Assembly: GCF_001529295.1 (NCBI RefSeq)
Contig: NZ_LLWK01000033.1
Location: forward strand, 62,001-126,000
From: Flavobacterium sp. TAB 87
GTDB taxonomy: Bacteria > Bacteroidota > Bacteroidia > Flavobacteriales > Flavobacteriaceae
Direction: 5' to 3'
DNA length: 64,000 bases
The translations under genes and the position numbers were made by a program. Below, piece after piece: positions 7,328-16,099 of this stretch (position 1 is its first letter; the number at the start of each line of letters is the position of its first letter). Under the pieces are notes generated by a model. It did not search any database, was not told the DNA's origin, and saw only the letters and a list, made by a program, of their open reading frames with translations.

Positions 7328-7837
7328 ATGATCTATTTAATTACTGGCGGAGAACGTTCAGGCAAAAGCAGTTATGCTCAAGATTTGGCTTTACAACTTT
7401 CGGCAACTCCGATTTATGTGGCTACTGCACGAAAATGGGATGCCGATTTTCAGACCCGAATCGACCGACACCAAACGGAACGTGACGAGCGCTGGACGAA
7501 TATTGAGAAAGAAAAACAGTTGAGTGAAATAGATTTTTCGGATAAAGTGGCGCTGATTGATTGCGTAACGCTTTGGTTGACCAACTTTTTTGTGGATACT
7601 AAAAATGATGTGACCGAAAGTTTAACGCAAGCAAAAGCTGAATTTACCAAAATGGCGGCGCAAGAAAATGTAACTTTGATTATTGTAACCAACGAAATTG
7701 GAATGGGCGTTCATGCGGACACGCCTATTGGCCGAAAATTTACCGAGCTTCAAGGCTGGATGAATCAGTTTTTAGCAAAAAACGCAGATCAAGTGACGTT
7801 GATGGTTTCTGGAATTGCAGTAAAAATAAAAGGGTAG
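7328..7837 (+). CDS. cobU: Adenosylcobinamide kinase / adenosylcobinamide-phosphate guanylyltransferase
   Basis: 169 residues. The N-terminal GGERSGKSSYA is the CobU P-loop, and RIDRHQTERDERW holds the histidine that is guanylylated during transfer of GMP. NEIGMGVHADTPIGRKF is the family signature near the C-terminus. The enzyme phosphorylates adenosylcobinamide and converts it to adenosylcobinamide-GDP in nucleotide-loop assembly. It heads the right-running group cobU, bluB-cobT, cobS, cobC. The inserted four-helix-bundle gene lies just upstream, so the original promoter may have been displaced. Confidence 0.93.
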   Translation: MIYLITGGERSGKSSYAQDLALQLSATPIYVATARKWDADFQTRIDRHQTERDERWTNIEKEKQLSEIDFSDKVALIDCVTLWLTNFFVDTKNDVTESLTQAKAEFTKMAAQENVTLIIVTNEIGMGVHADTPIGRKFTELQGWMNQFLAKNADQVTLMVSGIAVKIKG

Positions 7838-7882
7838 CAAAAGCAATTTCAATCACAGTTTTACCGAAAAAATAAATTCAAA

Positions 7883-9562
7883 ATGAGCAATTTAGATGAT
7901 ATCTTAAAAGCAAGACGGGATACACGTCATTTTACTGGCGATGAAGTTCCTGATGCTGTTTTGCAAAAAGCTTTGCAAGCTGGACATTGGGCACCATCGG
8001 TTGGTTTGACTGACGCGACCCGTTACTATATCATTAAATCACCTGAAGTTAAAAAGGCAATTAAAGCCTTGTTTTTGGATTATGACGCCAAGGCCTCGGA
8101 CTTGACAGATGATAAAAAGCAAAAAACAAAATATAAATCTTTGAAATTGGAAGCGATCGAAGAAGCGCCGATCGGTTTAATTATTGCTTATGATCGATCC
8201 GTTTTAAATTCATTTACTATCGGGACTGTTGGCAGCAATGAAGCAGTAAAATTCAGTTCGGTTTGTGCAGCTCAAAACATGTGGCTGTCGCTCACAGAAC
8301 AGGGATATGGAATGGGTTGGGTTTCGATTATTAATTATTATCAGTTTAAGAAAATCTTAAACTTGCCCGAAAACATTGAACCTTTGGGTTATTTTTGTGT
8401 TGGAAAGCCAGCGACAAACTACGACAACCAACCCATGTTGCAGCAGTTGGATTGGAAGCAAAAATCGCAAATTCCAGTAGTTACAGAAATTAGTAGTATC
8501 GATAAAACAATCTCACAGCAGATTGAAACTCATAAAAAAATAGCAGCATCACCTACTCTATTTTCCACTCAATCAATTCAAGATAAAATTGATGGAAAAA
8601 CAAAACCTACTGGCTCTTTGGGAAAATTAGAGCAAATTGCTTTTCAAGTGGCTAGCGTTTTTCAAACGGTAACACCAGAAATCAAAAAACCAACAATTGT
8701 CGTTTTTGCCGCGGATCATGGTATTGCATTGCACGGCGTGAGTGCGTATCCGCAAGATGTTACCCGACAAATGGTTGCCAATTTCTTGGAAGGTGGCGCT
8801 GCGATTAACGTGTTTTGCAGACAACATAAAATAGATTTAAAAATTATTGATTCGGGCGTGAATTATGATTTTCCAACCAATACGGAACTCTTGAATTGTA
8901 AAATTGCCAAAAGCACGCAATCTTTTCTTCACGGGGCTGCAATGAGTAATATCGAATTGCAATTATGTTTTGAAAAAGGAAAACAAATCGTAGATCTTAT
9001 TGCTGAAAATGGAAGTAATTGCATTGGTTTTGGCGAAATGGGAATCGCAAACACAGCAACAGCAGCTGTTTTAATGAGTCTATTAACTGAAATCCCCATT
9101 GAAGAATGTGTGGGAAGAGGGACGGGTTTGAATGATACGAAGCTAAATGAAAAGAATATAATTCTAAAGAAAGCTATTGAAAATTACTCTGGCTCAACCG
9201 ATTTGAATGAAGTCCTAGCGTATTTTGGAGGTTTCGAAATTACACAAATGGCCGCTGGAATGTTAGCAGCTTTTGAAAATAATATGCTTATTCTAGTTGA
9301 TGGATTTATTTGTTCGGTTGCATTTTTGATCGCCAAAACCATGAATCCTACTATTCAGCAAAATGCAATTTTCTGTCATCAATCTGATGAAAAAGCACAT
9401 CGGAAATTATTAGACTATTTAAATGCTGAAACTATTTTACAACTAAATTTGCGTTTAGGCGAAGGAACAGGTTGCGCAGTTGCATTTCCAATTATCCAGT
9501 CGGCAGTTGCCTTTTTTAATGAAATGGCAAGTTTTGAAAATGCTGGTGTGAGTCAGCAATAA
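7883..9562 (+). CDS. cobT: Fusion: 5,6-dimethylbenzimidazole synthase (BluB) + nicotinate-nucleotide:DMB phosphoribosyltransferase (CobT)
   Basis: 559 residues in one uninterrupted frame. Residues about 1-205 are a BluB-type flavin-destructase: RRDTRHFTGDEVPD, GHWAPSVG, and GYGMGWVSI, which distinguishes BluB from ordinary nitroreductases. Residues about 215-555 are CobT: DKIDGKTKPTGSLGKLE, FAADHGIALHGVSAYP, GEMGIANTATAA, GRGTG, and LRLGEGTGCAVAFP with the catalytic glutamate. BluB makes DMB from reduced FMN and oxygen; CobT turns DMB into alpha-ribazole phosphate. A fusion would pass the lower ligand from one active site to the next. It implies aerobic production of true B12. Confidence 0.92.
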   Translation: MSNLDDILKARRDTRHFTGDEVPDAVLQKALQAGHWAPSVGLTDATRYYIIKSPEVKKAIKALFLDYDAKASDLTDDKKQKTKYKSLKLEAIEEAPIGLIIAYDRSVLNSFTIGTVGSNEAVKFSSVCAAQNMWLSLTEQGYGMGWVSIINYYQFKKILNLPENIEPLGYFCVGKPATNYDNQPMLQQLDWKQKSQIPVVTEISSIDKTISQQIETHKKIAASPTLFSTQSIQDKIDGKTKPTGSLGKLEQIAFQVASVFQTVTPEIKKPTIVVFAADHGIALHGVSAYPQDVTRQMVANFLEGGAAINVFCRQHKIDLKIIDSGVNYDFPTNTELLNCKIAKSTQSFLHGAAMSNIELQLCFEKGKQIVDLIAENGSNCIGFGEMGIANTATAAVLMSLLTEIPIEECVGRGTGLNDTKLNEKNIILKKAIENYSGSTDLNEVLAYFGGFEITQMAAGMLAAFENNMLILVDGFICSVAFLIAKTMNPTIQQNAIFCHQSDEKAHRKLLDYLNAETILQLNLRLGEGTGCAVAFPIIQSAVAFFNEMASFENAGVSQQ

Positions 9563-9581
9563 AAATTACACAAATAACTAA

Positions 9582-10376
9582 ATGAAAAAACAACTGCATA
9601 TTTTTTTTACCGCTTTGATGTTTTATACCCGCATTCCATGTCCCAAAAACATCGATCACAATCCAGATTATTTAAATAAAGCTTCTCGTTATTTTCCTTT
9701 GATTGGATGGATTGTGGGGATTATTTTTTTCTTGGCGTTTTATATTTCGTCTCAATTATTTTCGAATGAAACTGCAATTGTTTTCGGAATAATGGCAACA
9801 ATTTTAACCACTGGTGCTTTTCATGAAGATGGTTTTGCAGATGTTTGCGACGGTTTTGGTGGCGGCTGGAACAAAGAAAAAATTCTTCTTATTATGAAAG
9901 ATAGTGCAATAGGCGCTTATGGAGCGATTGGCTTAGTTGTTCTTTTTTTGTTGAAATTCACCTCTTTAAATGAATTATCGCACATAAATATCATTCCAAA
10001 TCACTATTTATTTTCACTTGCCCTATTGTTTATTTCTGGACACTCCGTGAGTCGCTTGGCGGCAATTAGCATTGTTTTTACACATCAATATTCTCGCGAA
10101 GATGCAAGCAGCAAAAGTAAACCGATTGCACAAAACTTTGGATGGCAAGAAGTGGTTGGTGCTTTATTTTTCGGCTTGCTACCTCTTTTAATTTTAGCTT
10201 ATTTTCAATATGAAATTCTAATTGTGCTGCTGCCTGTTTTTATAATTCGTTATTTTTTAGCACGTTATTTTCAGAAATGGATTGACGGTTATACTGGCGA
10301 CTGCTTGGGAGCAACACAGCAAATTTGCGAAATCATCTTTTACTTATCTGTTATTGCTATATGGAAATTTATTTAG
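9582..10376 (+). CDS. cobS: Adenosylcobinamide-GDP ribazoletransferase (cobalamin synthase)
   Basis: 264-residue membrane protein with several hydrophobic segments. The CobS signatures are FYTRIPCP near the start, then GAFHEDGFADVCDGFGGG with metal-binding acidic residues, and MKDSAIGAYGAIGL. It joins adenosylcobinamide-GDP (from CobU) to alpha-ribazole or its phosphate (from CobT) in the cytoplasmic membrane. It begins 19 bases after bluB-cobT and its last 16 bases overlap the start of cobC, so the genes are surely one operon. Confidence 0.93.
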   Translation: MKKQLHIFFTALMFYTRIPCPKNIDHNPDYLNKASRYFPLIGWIVGIIFFLAFYISSQLFSNETAIVFGIMATILTTGAFHEDGFADVCDGFGGGWNKEKILLIMKDSAIGAYGAIGLVVLFLLKFTSLNELSHINIIPNHYLFSLALLFISGHSVSRLAAISIVFTHQYSREDASSKSKPIAQNFGWQEVVGALFFGLLPLLILAYFQYEILIVLLPVFIIRYFLARYFQKWIDGYTGDCLGATQQICEIIFYLSVIAIWKFI

Positions 10377-10915
10377 TACGTCATACAGAAACGGTTTGTG
10401 CCAAAGGAATCTGTTATGGTCAAGCCGATGTGGATCTTGTTACACCACATGATGCAATTTTTGAAAAAATTAGCAAGCAACTTCCTGAAAACGGAATTGT
10501 ATACTCTAGTCCGCTACAGCGATGTTTAAAACTTTCGAATTACATTGCATCTCAAAAAAAAAGACAATCGTTGACAGTCGACAATCGATTAATGGAGATG
10601 AATTTTGGGGATTGGGAACTGCAAAAATGGGATGAAATCAATCCCGAACATCTTAACCCTTGGATGGAAGATTTTGTTTCAGTTCGCGTTCCAAATGGAG
10701 AATCCTTTGAAGATTTACATCAAAGAGTAGTTGATTTCATAGAAAATGAAATCAAATTTAAAAATGATAAGAATATTATTATTGTGGCTCATGCTGGAAT
10801 CATTCGCAGCATTTTGTGTCATGTGAACGGTATTGCATTGAAAGACGCTTTTCAGAATAATGTTGCTTTTGGAGAAGTTATTCAAATTACATTATTAGCA
10901 ACTAATTCATTATAA
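10361..10915 (+). CDS. cobC: Alpha-ribazole phosphatase (histidine phosphatase family)
   Basis: 184 residues from the ATG at 10361, which gives the family start MEIYLVRHTET; an in-frame TTG at 10325 adds an unrelated leader. Motifs of the histidine phosphatase superfamily are VRHTE (phosphohistidine), SSPLQRC, EMNFGDWE and VAHAGIIRS. It removes the phosphate from alpha-ribazole-5'-phosphate or adenosylcobalamin phosphate, the last step of loop assembly. The start lies inside the end of cobS, pointing to coupled translation. General sugar phosphatases share the fold; the assignment relies on the operon. Confidence 0.87.
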   Translation: MEIYLVRHTETVCAKGICYGQADVDLVTPHDAIFEKISKQLPENGIVYSSPLQRCLKLSNYIASQKKRQSLTVDNRLMEMNFGDWELQKWDEINPEHLNPWMEDFVSVRVPNGESFEDLHQRVVDFIENEIKFKNDKNIIIVAHAGIIRSILCHVNGIALKDAFQNNVAFGEVIQITLLATNSL

Positions 10916-10986
10916 AATAATTATACATAAAAATACAATTTAATTTAAAATTTCAAACAAATTTTCATATTGCTGTTTTTTACTAC

Positions 10987-10994
10987 TACATTTG
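10987..10994 (+). promoter_or_regulatory. -7 box TACATTTG in front of the cobalamin riboswitch
   Basis: TACATTTG matches TAnnTTTG and would start transcription near 11000, at the 5' end of the riboswitch. The only nearby TTG (10970) is 14 bases upstream, shorter than usual. Confidence 0.55.
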
Positions 10995-10999
10995 CACCG

Positions 11000-11180
11000 C
11001 ATTAAGGTTGTGTATATTTTCACACACATTAAAAGGGAATCAAGTTAATTCTTGAGCTGTACCCGCAACTGTAAGCTTAGTTCCGAAAGGAATGTTTGTT
11101 GTTAACTACAAGCCACTGTTCGACACACCGAATGGGAAGGTAAACAACAAAACGCAAGCCAGGAGACCTGCCTTTGCATA
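11000..11180 (+). promoter_or_regulatory. Cobalamin riboswitch
   Basis: The conserved core is easily read: AAAAGGGAAT (11031-11040), GAGCTGTACCCGCAACTGTAA (about 11054-11074), AAGCCACTG (about 11110-11118), GGGAAGG (11134-11140) and the B12 box GCAAGCCAGGAGACCTGCC (11154-11172). The order and spacing are those of AdoCbl-type riboswitches. It precedes the btuB start by about 45 bases. No strong terminator stem follows, so control is probably at translation, which is common in this phylum. Binding of B12 should lower expression of the receptor and the surface lipoprotein. Confidence 0.93.
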
Positions 11181-11215
11181 AAAATTGAACTCTCGGGAAG
11201 AAGGGTTTAGAAATT

Positions 11216-13069
11216 ATGAAAGCGAACTATTTCTTTTTATTTATTTTAATGACTTGTTGCCAAATTATTTTGGCACAGAACGATAGTATTACTAAACTTA
11301 ACGAAGTGGTTATTGCAGACCAAAACTTTAAAAAATTTAGCGATTCTCAGTCCGTTTTACATCTGAACGATTCTACTATCGTAAAAAATGAAGCGCTTTT
11401 AACAGATTTACTAAATTTCAATTCAACAATTTATTTTAAAGAATACGGTCGTGGGATGCTTTCTACAGTAGCTTTTAGAGGAACTACTGCTTCGCAAACT
11501 GCTGTTATTTGGAACGGCATTAATATCAATTCTCAGATGAACGGAAGTACCGATTTTAACACTATTGCCTCTTCTGATTTCAATTCGATTGACATAAAGG
11601 CCGGTGGAGGAAGTGTTATTTACGGAAGCGGTGCGATTGGTGGAACCGTTCACTTAAATACTACTTTGAAATTTACGAATCAATTTGAAAATAGTTTAAA
11701 ACTAGATTATGGCAGTTATAACACACAAGGAGTCAACTATAAAGTAAATATTTCAAATACGAAATGGAGCACACAAATTGGCTTTTCAAGAAACAGCTCG
11801 ACAAATGATTACGATTATGTCGGTCGATATAATTGGAAAGGAGAGCAGCTTTGGAATCAAAATGGAGAGTATGAATTGATTGGGTTCAATGCTAATTTAG
11901 GATACAAAATCAATTCAAAAAACAGCATTAAAGCCTACAGTCAAACATCAAATACTGATAGAAATACTTCATTAATTTCTGCCTCTGAAACCAGATCAAG
12001 ATATATCAATGGTTTCAGTAGAAATTTAATAGAATATAATGGCAACTTTGATTCTTTTATAACTAGTTTTAAAACTGCGTATATTTTAGAAAACTATCAA
12101 TATTATCCTGAAAAAGAGGAAAACAAATACAGTTACGGCAAAACAAAAAGCTGGACTAACATCTTAAATCTGGGTTATGAATTTAGCAAAACTATTAGTG
12201 TAAACGGTATTTTTGACTACACTAAAACGAGAGGATACGGAACAAGTTTTGGAAATAACACTCGTGAAATTATTTCGACTGCATTGCTAGCAAAACAGAA
12301 GCTTAACGAGAAATGGCAAAATGAGTATGGGGTTCGAAAAGAATTTACAAACAATTATAAATCGCCTATTTTATTCTCGTTTGGATCAATTTATGAGGTC
12401 AATAATTTTTATAATTTTAAAATGAACATTTCTCGTAATTTCCGCATTCCAACATATAATGATTTGTACTGGGAACAAGGGGGCAATCTAAATTTGAAAC
12501 CTGAAAATTCCTACCAAGCAGAGATTGGAAATGTTTTTAATTTTAAAAAAATAAACCTTACTCAGACTTTTTATTTCAATAAAATTGATGATCTACTACG
12601 ATGGGTTCCTGGAGATAAAGGCATATGGGCTCCACAAAACACGGATAAAGTAAATGCGTACGGTGCTGAAATAATATTAGGATGGGGAAATCAATACGGC
12701 AATAACTGTTTCAGTTTGAATGCCACTTATGCTTACACGATTTCTGAAAATATTGAAACAAAAAAGCAACTGTTTTTTGTGCCATTCCATAAAGCAACAG
12801 CAGCGTTGTCATATGCTTATAAGAACTTTTCGAGTAATTATCAGTTGTTATACAATGGTTTTGTTTACACTCAATCGGATAACGATCCCAAGCAAATTGT
12901 CAATTCTTACACTGTTTCCAATATTGCAATCGATTATGATCTTAAACTTGTAACTTCTTGTAAAGTTGGCTTCCAAGTTTTAAATATATGGAATTCTCCT
13001 TACGAAAGTTTAGAGAATAGACCAATGCCTGGAAGAAATTTTAATATGTACTTAAACCTTAAATTTTAA
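11216..13069 (+). CDS. btuB: TonB-dependent corrinoid receptor (BtuB-like)
   Basis: 617 residues with signal peptide (FLFILMTCCQIILAQ). A TonB-box-like segment LNEVVIADQ is followed by a plug domain (LTDLLNFNSTIYFKEYG, FRGTTASQTAVIWNGI, GGGSVIYGSGAIGGTVHL) to about residue 150, then a 22-strand-type barrel with NISRNFRIPTYNDLYW and LKPENSYQAEIGN, ending in the aromatic terminus MYLNLKF. There is no N-terminal carboxypeptidase-like domain, which fits small-ligand receptors of the BtuB type. The cobalamin riboswitch directly upstream is the main support for the substrate. btuG-like gene follows after four bases. Confidence 0.9.
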   Translation: MKANYFFLFILMTCCQIILAQNDSITKLNEVVIADQNFKKFSDSQSVLHLNDSTIVKNEALLTDLLNFNSTIYFKEYGRGMLSTVAFRGTTASQTAVIWNGININSQMNGSTDFNTIASSDFNSIDIKAGGGSVIYGSGAIGGTVHLNTTLKFTNQFENSLKLDYGSYNTQGVNYKVNISNTKWSTQIGFSRNSSTNDYDYVGRYNWKGEQLWNQNGEYELIGFNANLGYKINSKNSIKAYSQTSNTDRNTSLISASETRSRYINGFSRNLIEYNGNFDSFITSFKTAYILENYQYYPEKEENKYSYGKTKSWTNILNLGYEFSKTISVNGIFDYTKTRGYGTSFGNNTREIISTALLAKQKLNEKWQNEYGVRKEFTNNYKSPILFSFGSIYEVNNFYNFKMNISRNFRIPTYNDLYWEQGGNLNLKPENSYQAEIGNVFNFKKINLTQTFYFNKIDDLLRWVPGDKGIWAPQNTDKVNAYGAEIILGWGNQYGNNCFSLNATYAYTISENIETKKQLFFVPFHKATAALSYAYKNFSSNYQLLYNGFVYTQSDNDPKQIVNSYTVSNIAIDYDLKLVTSCKVGFQVLNIWNSPYESLENRPMPGRNFNMYLNLKF

Positions 13070-13073
13070 TATA

Positions 13074-14132
13074 ATGAAATTAACTAGATTATTTTTAGTC
13101 GCTTTAAGCGCAACGCTTTTTGTTTCTTGTTCAAATAATGATGACAATTCAAACGATCCAAAAGGAGTATATGACAATGGTGTTTTTATTCTAAATGAAG
13201 GAAACTCTAATGGAGGATCAGTTTCATTTTTAAGTGATGATCAAAGTACTTTTACGGCAGATGTTTACAGTACAGTAAATGGGTCTGATTATGTTGGAAC
13301 TTTTCTTCAAAGTATCTTCTTTGACGGAGACAAAGCTTATATTGTTGCAAACGGTTCAAACGTAATTAATGTTGTTAATCGTTATACTTTTCAACTAGAA
13401 GCAAAAATCGAGACAGGTTTGAAAACTCCAAGATACGGTGTAGTAAAAGATGGTAAAGCATATGTAACAAATGCAAATACTTACTCTTATGCAAATCCAG
13501 AAACTGGAAATACTGATGATTTTGTTGCTGTAATTGACCTATCTACAAATAAAGTAGAATCTACAATTGCATTAAATGGAACTGCTAACCAAATTGAACT
13601 TGTAGGTAATAAACTTTATATTACTGAGCCTTACGATAATGACAAATTAATTATTGTTAATATCGCTACAAAAAAAGTGGAAACTGCATTACTCGTTGGT
13701 GATAGCGCTGATACAATGGAAGAAAAAGATGGTATTTTATATATAATTAGAAGTCCTTATGGAGATAGAAGTGAAATTTTAAAAGTAAAATTATCAGATA
13801 ATTCTATTTCTAAAGTGATACTTACTGCAGATTTAGATGGTGCTAAAAATCTAGACGTTTATAAAAACAAAATTTATTTTACTGCTAAAACTTCTGTTTA
13901 TGCAATGGATAATACAGCTACTGTATCTCCAACTAAGTCTATATTTGAATACACATCTACATCTGTTTACGGAAAGATGTATGGCTTTGCTGTAAACAAT
14001 GATAAAATTTATGTTGCAGACGGAGGTGATTTCGCTAGTAATAGCAAAGCATACATTTATACGCTAACAGGAACACTTGAAAAAGAATTAACAGTTGGAG
14101 TTGGACCAAACGGATTTTATTTTAATAATTAG
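13074..14132 (+). CDS. btuG: Surface beta-propeller lipoprotein, BtuG-like corrinoid-binding protein
   Basis: 352 residues. Lipobox LFVSC gives Cys19, followed by SNNDDNSND; acidic residues right after the lipidated cysteine are a known surface-export signal in Bacteroidota. The rest is a YncE/DUF5074-type seven-bladed propeller with repeated units such as GVFILNEGNSNGGSVS, YGVVKDGKAYVTNANTY and NQIELVGNKLYITEPY. In Bacteroides, BtuG is a surface lipoprotein of this fold that binds B12 extremely tightly and sits on BtuB. Here it follows btuB by four bases under the same riboswitch, so the same role is inferred. Confidence 0.85.
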   Translation: MKLTRLFLVALSATLFVSCSNNDDNSNDPKGVYDNGVFILNEGNSNGGSVSFLSDDQSTFTADVYSTVNGSDYVGTFLQSIFFDGDKAYIVANGSNVINVVNRYTFQLEAKIETGLKTPRYGVVKDGKAYVTNANTYSYANPETGNTDDFVAVIDLSTNKVESTIALNGTANQIELVGNKLYITEPYDNDKLIIVNIATKKVETALLVGDSADTMEEKDGILYIIRSPYGDRSEILKVKLSDNSISKVILTADLDGAKNLDVYKNKIYFTAKTSVYAMDNTATVSPTKSIFEYTSTSVYGKMYGFAVNNDKIYVADGGDFASNSKAYIYTLTGTLEKELTVGVGPNGFYFNN

Positions 14133-14395
14133 TAAGAAAAATACATTTCTAAATAAAATAGAAGGTGCATTTTAAAGCTTTACAAGCTGTTCGTTTTCTT
14201 AAAGATTTTTCTAAATTCAAATAGAACAAATCATTTATAACCAAAGGCTATCGTTGTAAAACTCACACAAAGAACTTTATTAAGGAAGATATAATAAATC
14301 CAAGTTTAGTATACTACTAATTTTTCTTCTACTATTGAAGAAAATAGTTAACCCATAATTACGTTTTAATTATTTTTATTTAAGTTGTTTTAAAC
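14133..14395. other. Noncoding interval after btuG
   Basis: About 260 bases, A/T-rich, with no open frame of protein-like composition on either strand and no promoter-like box that points into a gene. A weak imperfect hairpin (TTCTTCTACTATTGAAGAA) lies near 14322-14341. I see nothing else in it. Confidence 0.4.
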
Positions 14396-14426
14396 AAAAA
14401 CGGCTTCCAATTGGAAGCCGTTTTTT
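14396..14426. terminator. Bidirectional terminator between btuG and the S41 protease
   Basis: Perfect palindrome CGGCTTCCAATTGGAAGCCG (14401-14420) with A and T runs on either side; serves both convergent genes. Confidence 0.9.
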
Positions 14427-14430
14427 AGTA

Positions 14431-15876
14431 CTATAATGCTCTTAAAAGTCCTTCAGGAGCTTTTTCTATAAACATCTGATTTAGATTGTTCATCGCTTTA
14501 TTATCTGTAAAGTACTTATAAACTAAACTCGGATTCTTCTTTGTCAATTTTTGAGTTCCAGTAATTTTACCAACGGCTGTACTTAATAATGGTTCAGAAA
14601 GCTCTCCAAGAATTCCTAAATTGCTAAGACTTTCTTTAAGTTCGTAAGTTGGAACTAGTCCGTCGTAATACTCCCCAAAATCATTTGCATTAACTATTTT
14701 TAAAACAATGGGTTGCATGGCGTATTTATGGTTCGGATTTACATTTTTCTTGGTAAAAGTTGGCGAATCGTATAAAGTTACAGATCCAACATTTTTTCCA
14801 GTTGTGACATCACCAATTTGAACTACGTCTATATACGACTTCAAACCATTAATTACCAATTCACTTGCCGAAGCGGAGCTTTTAGTTGTTAAAATATATA
14901 CTTTGCTCAAATTTAAACTATTGATAGATTGTCCTTCTAAATCTTTTGTGAAATAATTTTTCAGCAATTCAGGATCTTCTTTTTTAAAATACTCATTGAA
15001 TTTCGCATTCCATTCTTGTTTCGAAAATACCTTTCCATCAAATTGTCCCGTTATCATACTTGCCAAACGAGTGGCTGTTTGCACGGAACCTCCACCGTTG
15101 TAGCGTAAATCTAAAACTAAATCAGTAACTCCAGCGGCTTTCAGCTCTCCAAAAACGTTATTTAACTCTTTATCATAATCCGCATAAAAACCGTTGTACA
15201 TGATGTAACCAATTTTATGAGAACCTGACTCAATCACTTTATGAATGGCAATTGGGTTTTCTGCTAATACGCCTTTAGTTAAAGCAACTGTTTTACCATT
15301 TGAGGTAAAAGTACCACCGTTATTATCACCTAAATTTAGCGTATAATTTTCAAGATTTAGCAAGGATTGGTAATTGCTATCAGTTAATTGCGTTCCATTT
15401 ACACCTACAAAAATATCGCCTCGCTTAATGTCTTTTTTCGATGCATCAGAATTTGGAACAATGTACCGAACATAGCCAAAAATCTCTGAACTACCACTCG
15501 ATTTATACGACAATCCAAACTCCATTCCATCCGCCGTAGTTATTCCTTGAAAAGATTGCTCTAAAGCCGTGTAGTCTTTGACCATCCAACTAAACCGATC
15601 GATTTTAGGGTTAACACGCAGTGCATCGAATAGTTCGAAAGGATCGGTATAATTACGTAGAAAAGAATTTAATTGACCTTGATTGGCAAAACGATTGTCT
15701 GCTAAGTCTGGCACGTCAGCTTGCCATAAATAGTATTGGTTTAATCCTTTCCAAATAAAGTCTTGAACTTCTAAGTTATCTTGTTTCGCTAAATCAATAT
15801 CATCTTGATCTTGGCAAGAATAGAAGGTGAGCGAAGCAAAAAGAAATACTGCAATAATTTTTAATGTAGATTTCAT
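14431..15876 (-). CDS. S41-family (C-terminal-processing type) peptidase, lipoprotein
   Basis: 481 residues. A lipoprotein signal (FLFASLTFYSC, Cys21) is followed by acidic QDQDDID, consistent with surface or outer-membrane attachment. The order is an N-terminal helical segment with WKGLNQYYLWQ, a PDZ-like part (YIVPNSDASKKDIKRGDIFVGVNG) and the S41 catalytic core with DLRYNGGGSV, the serine in TTKSSASASELV and the lysine in VTTGKNVG. These are the Ser-Lys dyad elements. Substrates of Bacteroidota S41 lipoproteins are mostly unknown. It is a single gene closed by the shared terminator. Confidence 0.88.
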   Translation of the reverse strand: MKSTLKIIAVFLFASLTFYSCQDQDDIDLAKQDNLEVQDFIWKGLNQYYLWQADVPDLADNRFANQGQLNSFLRNYTDPFELFDALRVNPKIDRFSWMVKDYTALEQSFQGITTADGMEFGLSYKSSGSSEIFGYVRYIVPNSDASKKDIKRGDIFVGVNGTQLTDSNYQSLLNLENYTLNLGDNNGGTFTSNGKTVALTKGVLAENPIAIHKVIESGSHKIGYIMYNGFYADYDKELNNVFGELKAAGVTDLVLDLRYNGGGSVQTATRLASMITGQFDGKVFSKQEWNAKFNEYFKKEDPELLKNYFTKDLEGQSINSLNLSKVYILTTKSSASASELVINGLKSYIDVVQIGDVTTGKNVGSVTLYDSPTFTKKNVNPNHKYAMQPIVLKIVNANDFGEYYDGLVPTYELKESLSNLGILGELSEPLLSTAVGKITGTQKLTKKNPSLVYKYFTDNKAMNNLNQMFIEKAPEGLLRAL

Positions 15877-16099
15877 ATAGTTAATTTCGATTGTATGGTT
15901 CTTGTAAATATAAACGCATTAGTTTTAATTATATTTTTAATAACAAAAAATAAGCCACATTACACTAAGATTATAAATAAGTGCAAAATAAAATAATCTG
16001 CTTTCGCTCAAGAAACTTATCGTAGTCCTACAAATGGCACAATTATAGTAGTATATTGTATTGCATAAATCAAAAAAAGTGGATTTAAAAAAAATTGAA

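Noticed and set aside
10970..10994. Complete TTG / TAnnTTTG promoter for the riboswitch transcript
   Set aside because: Only 14 bases lie between the elements, against 19 in the clear cases, so only the -7 box was kept.
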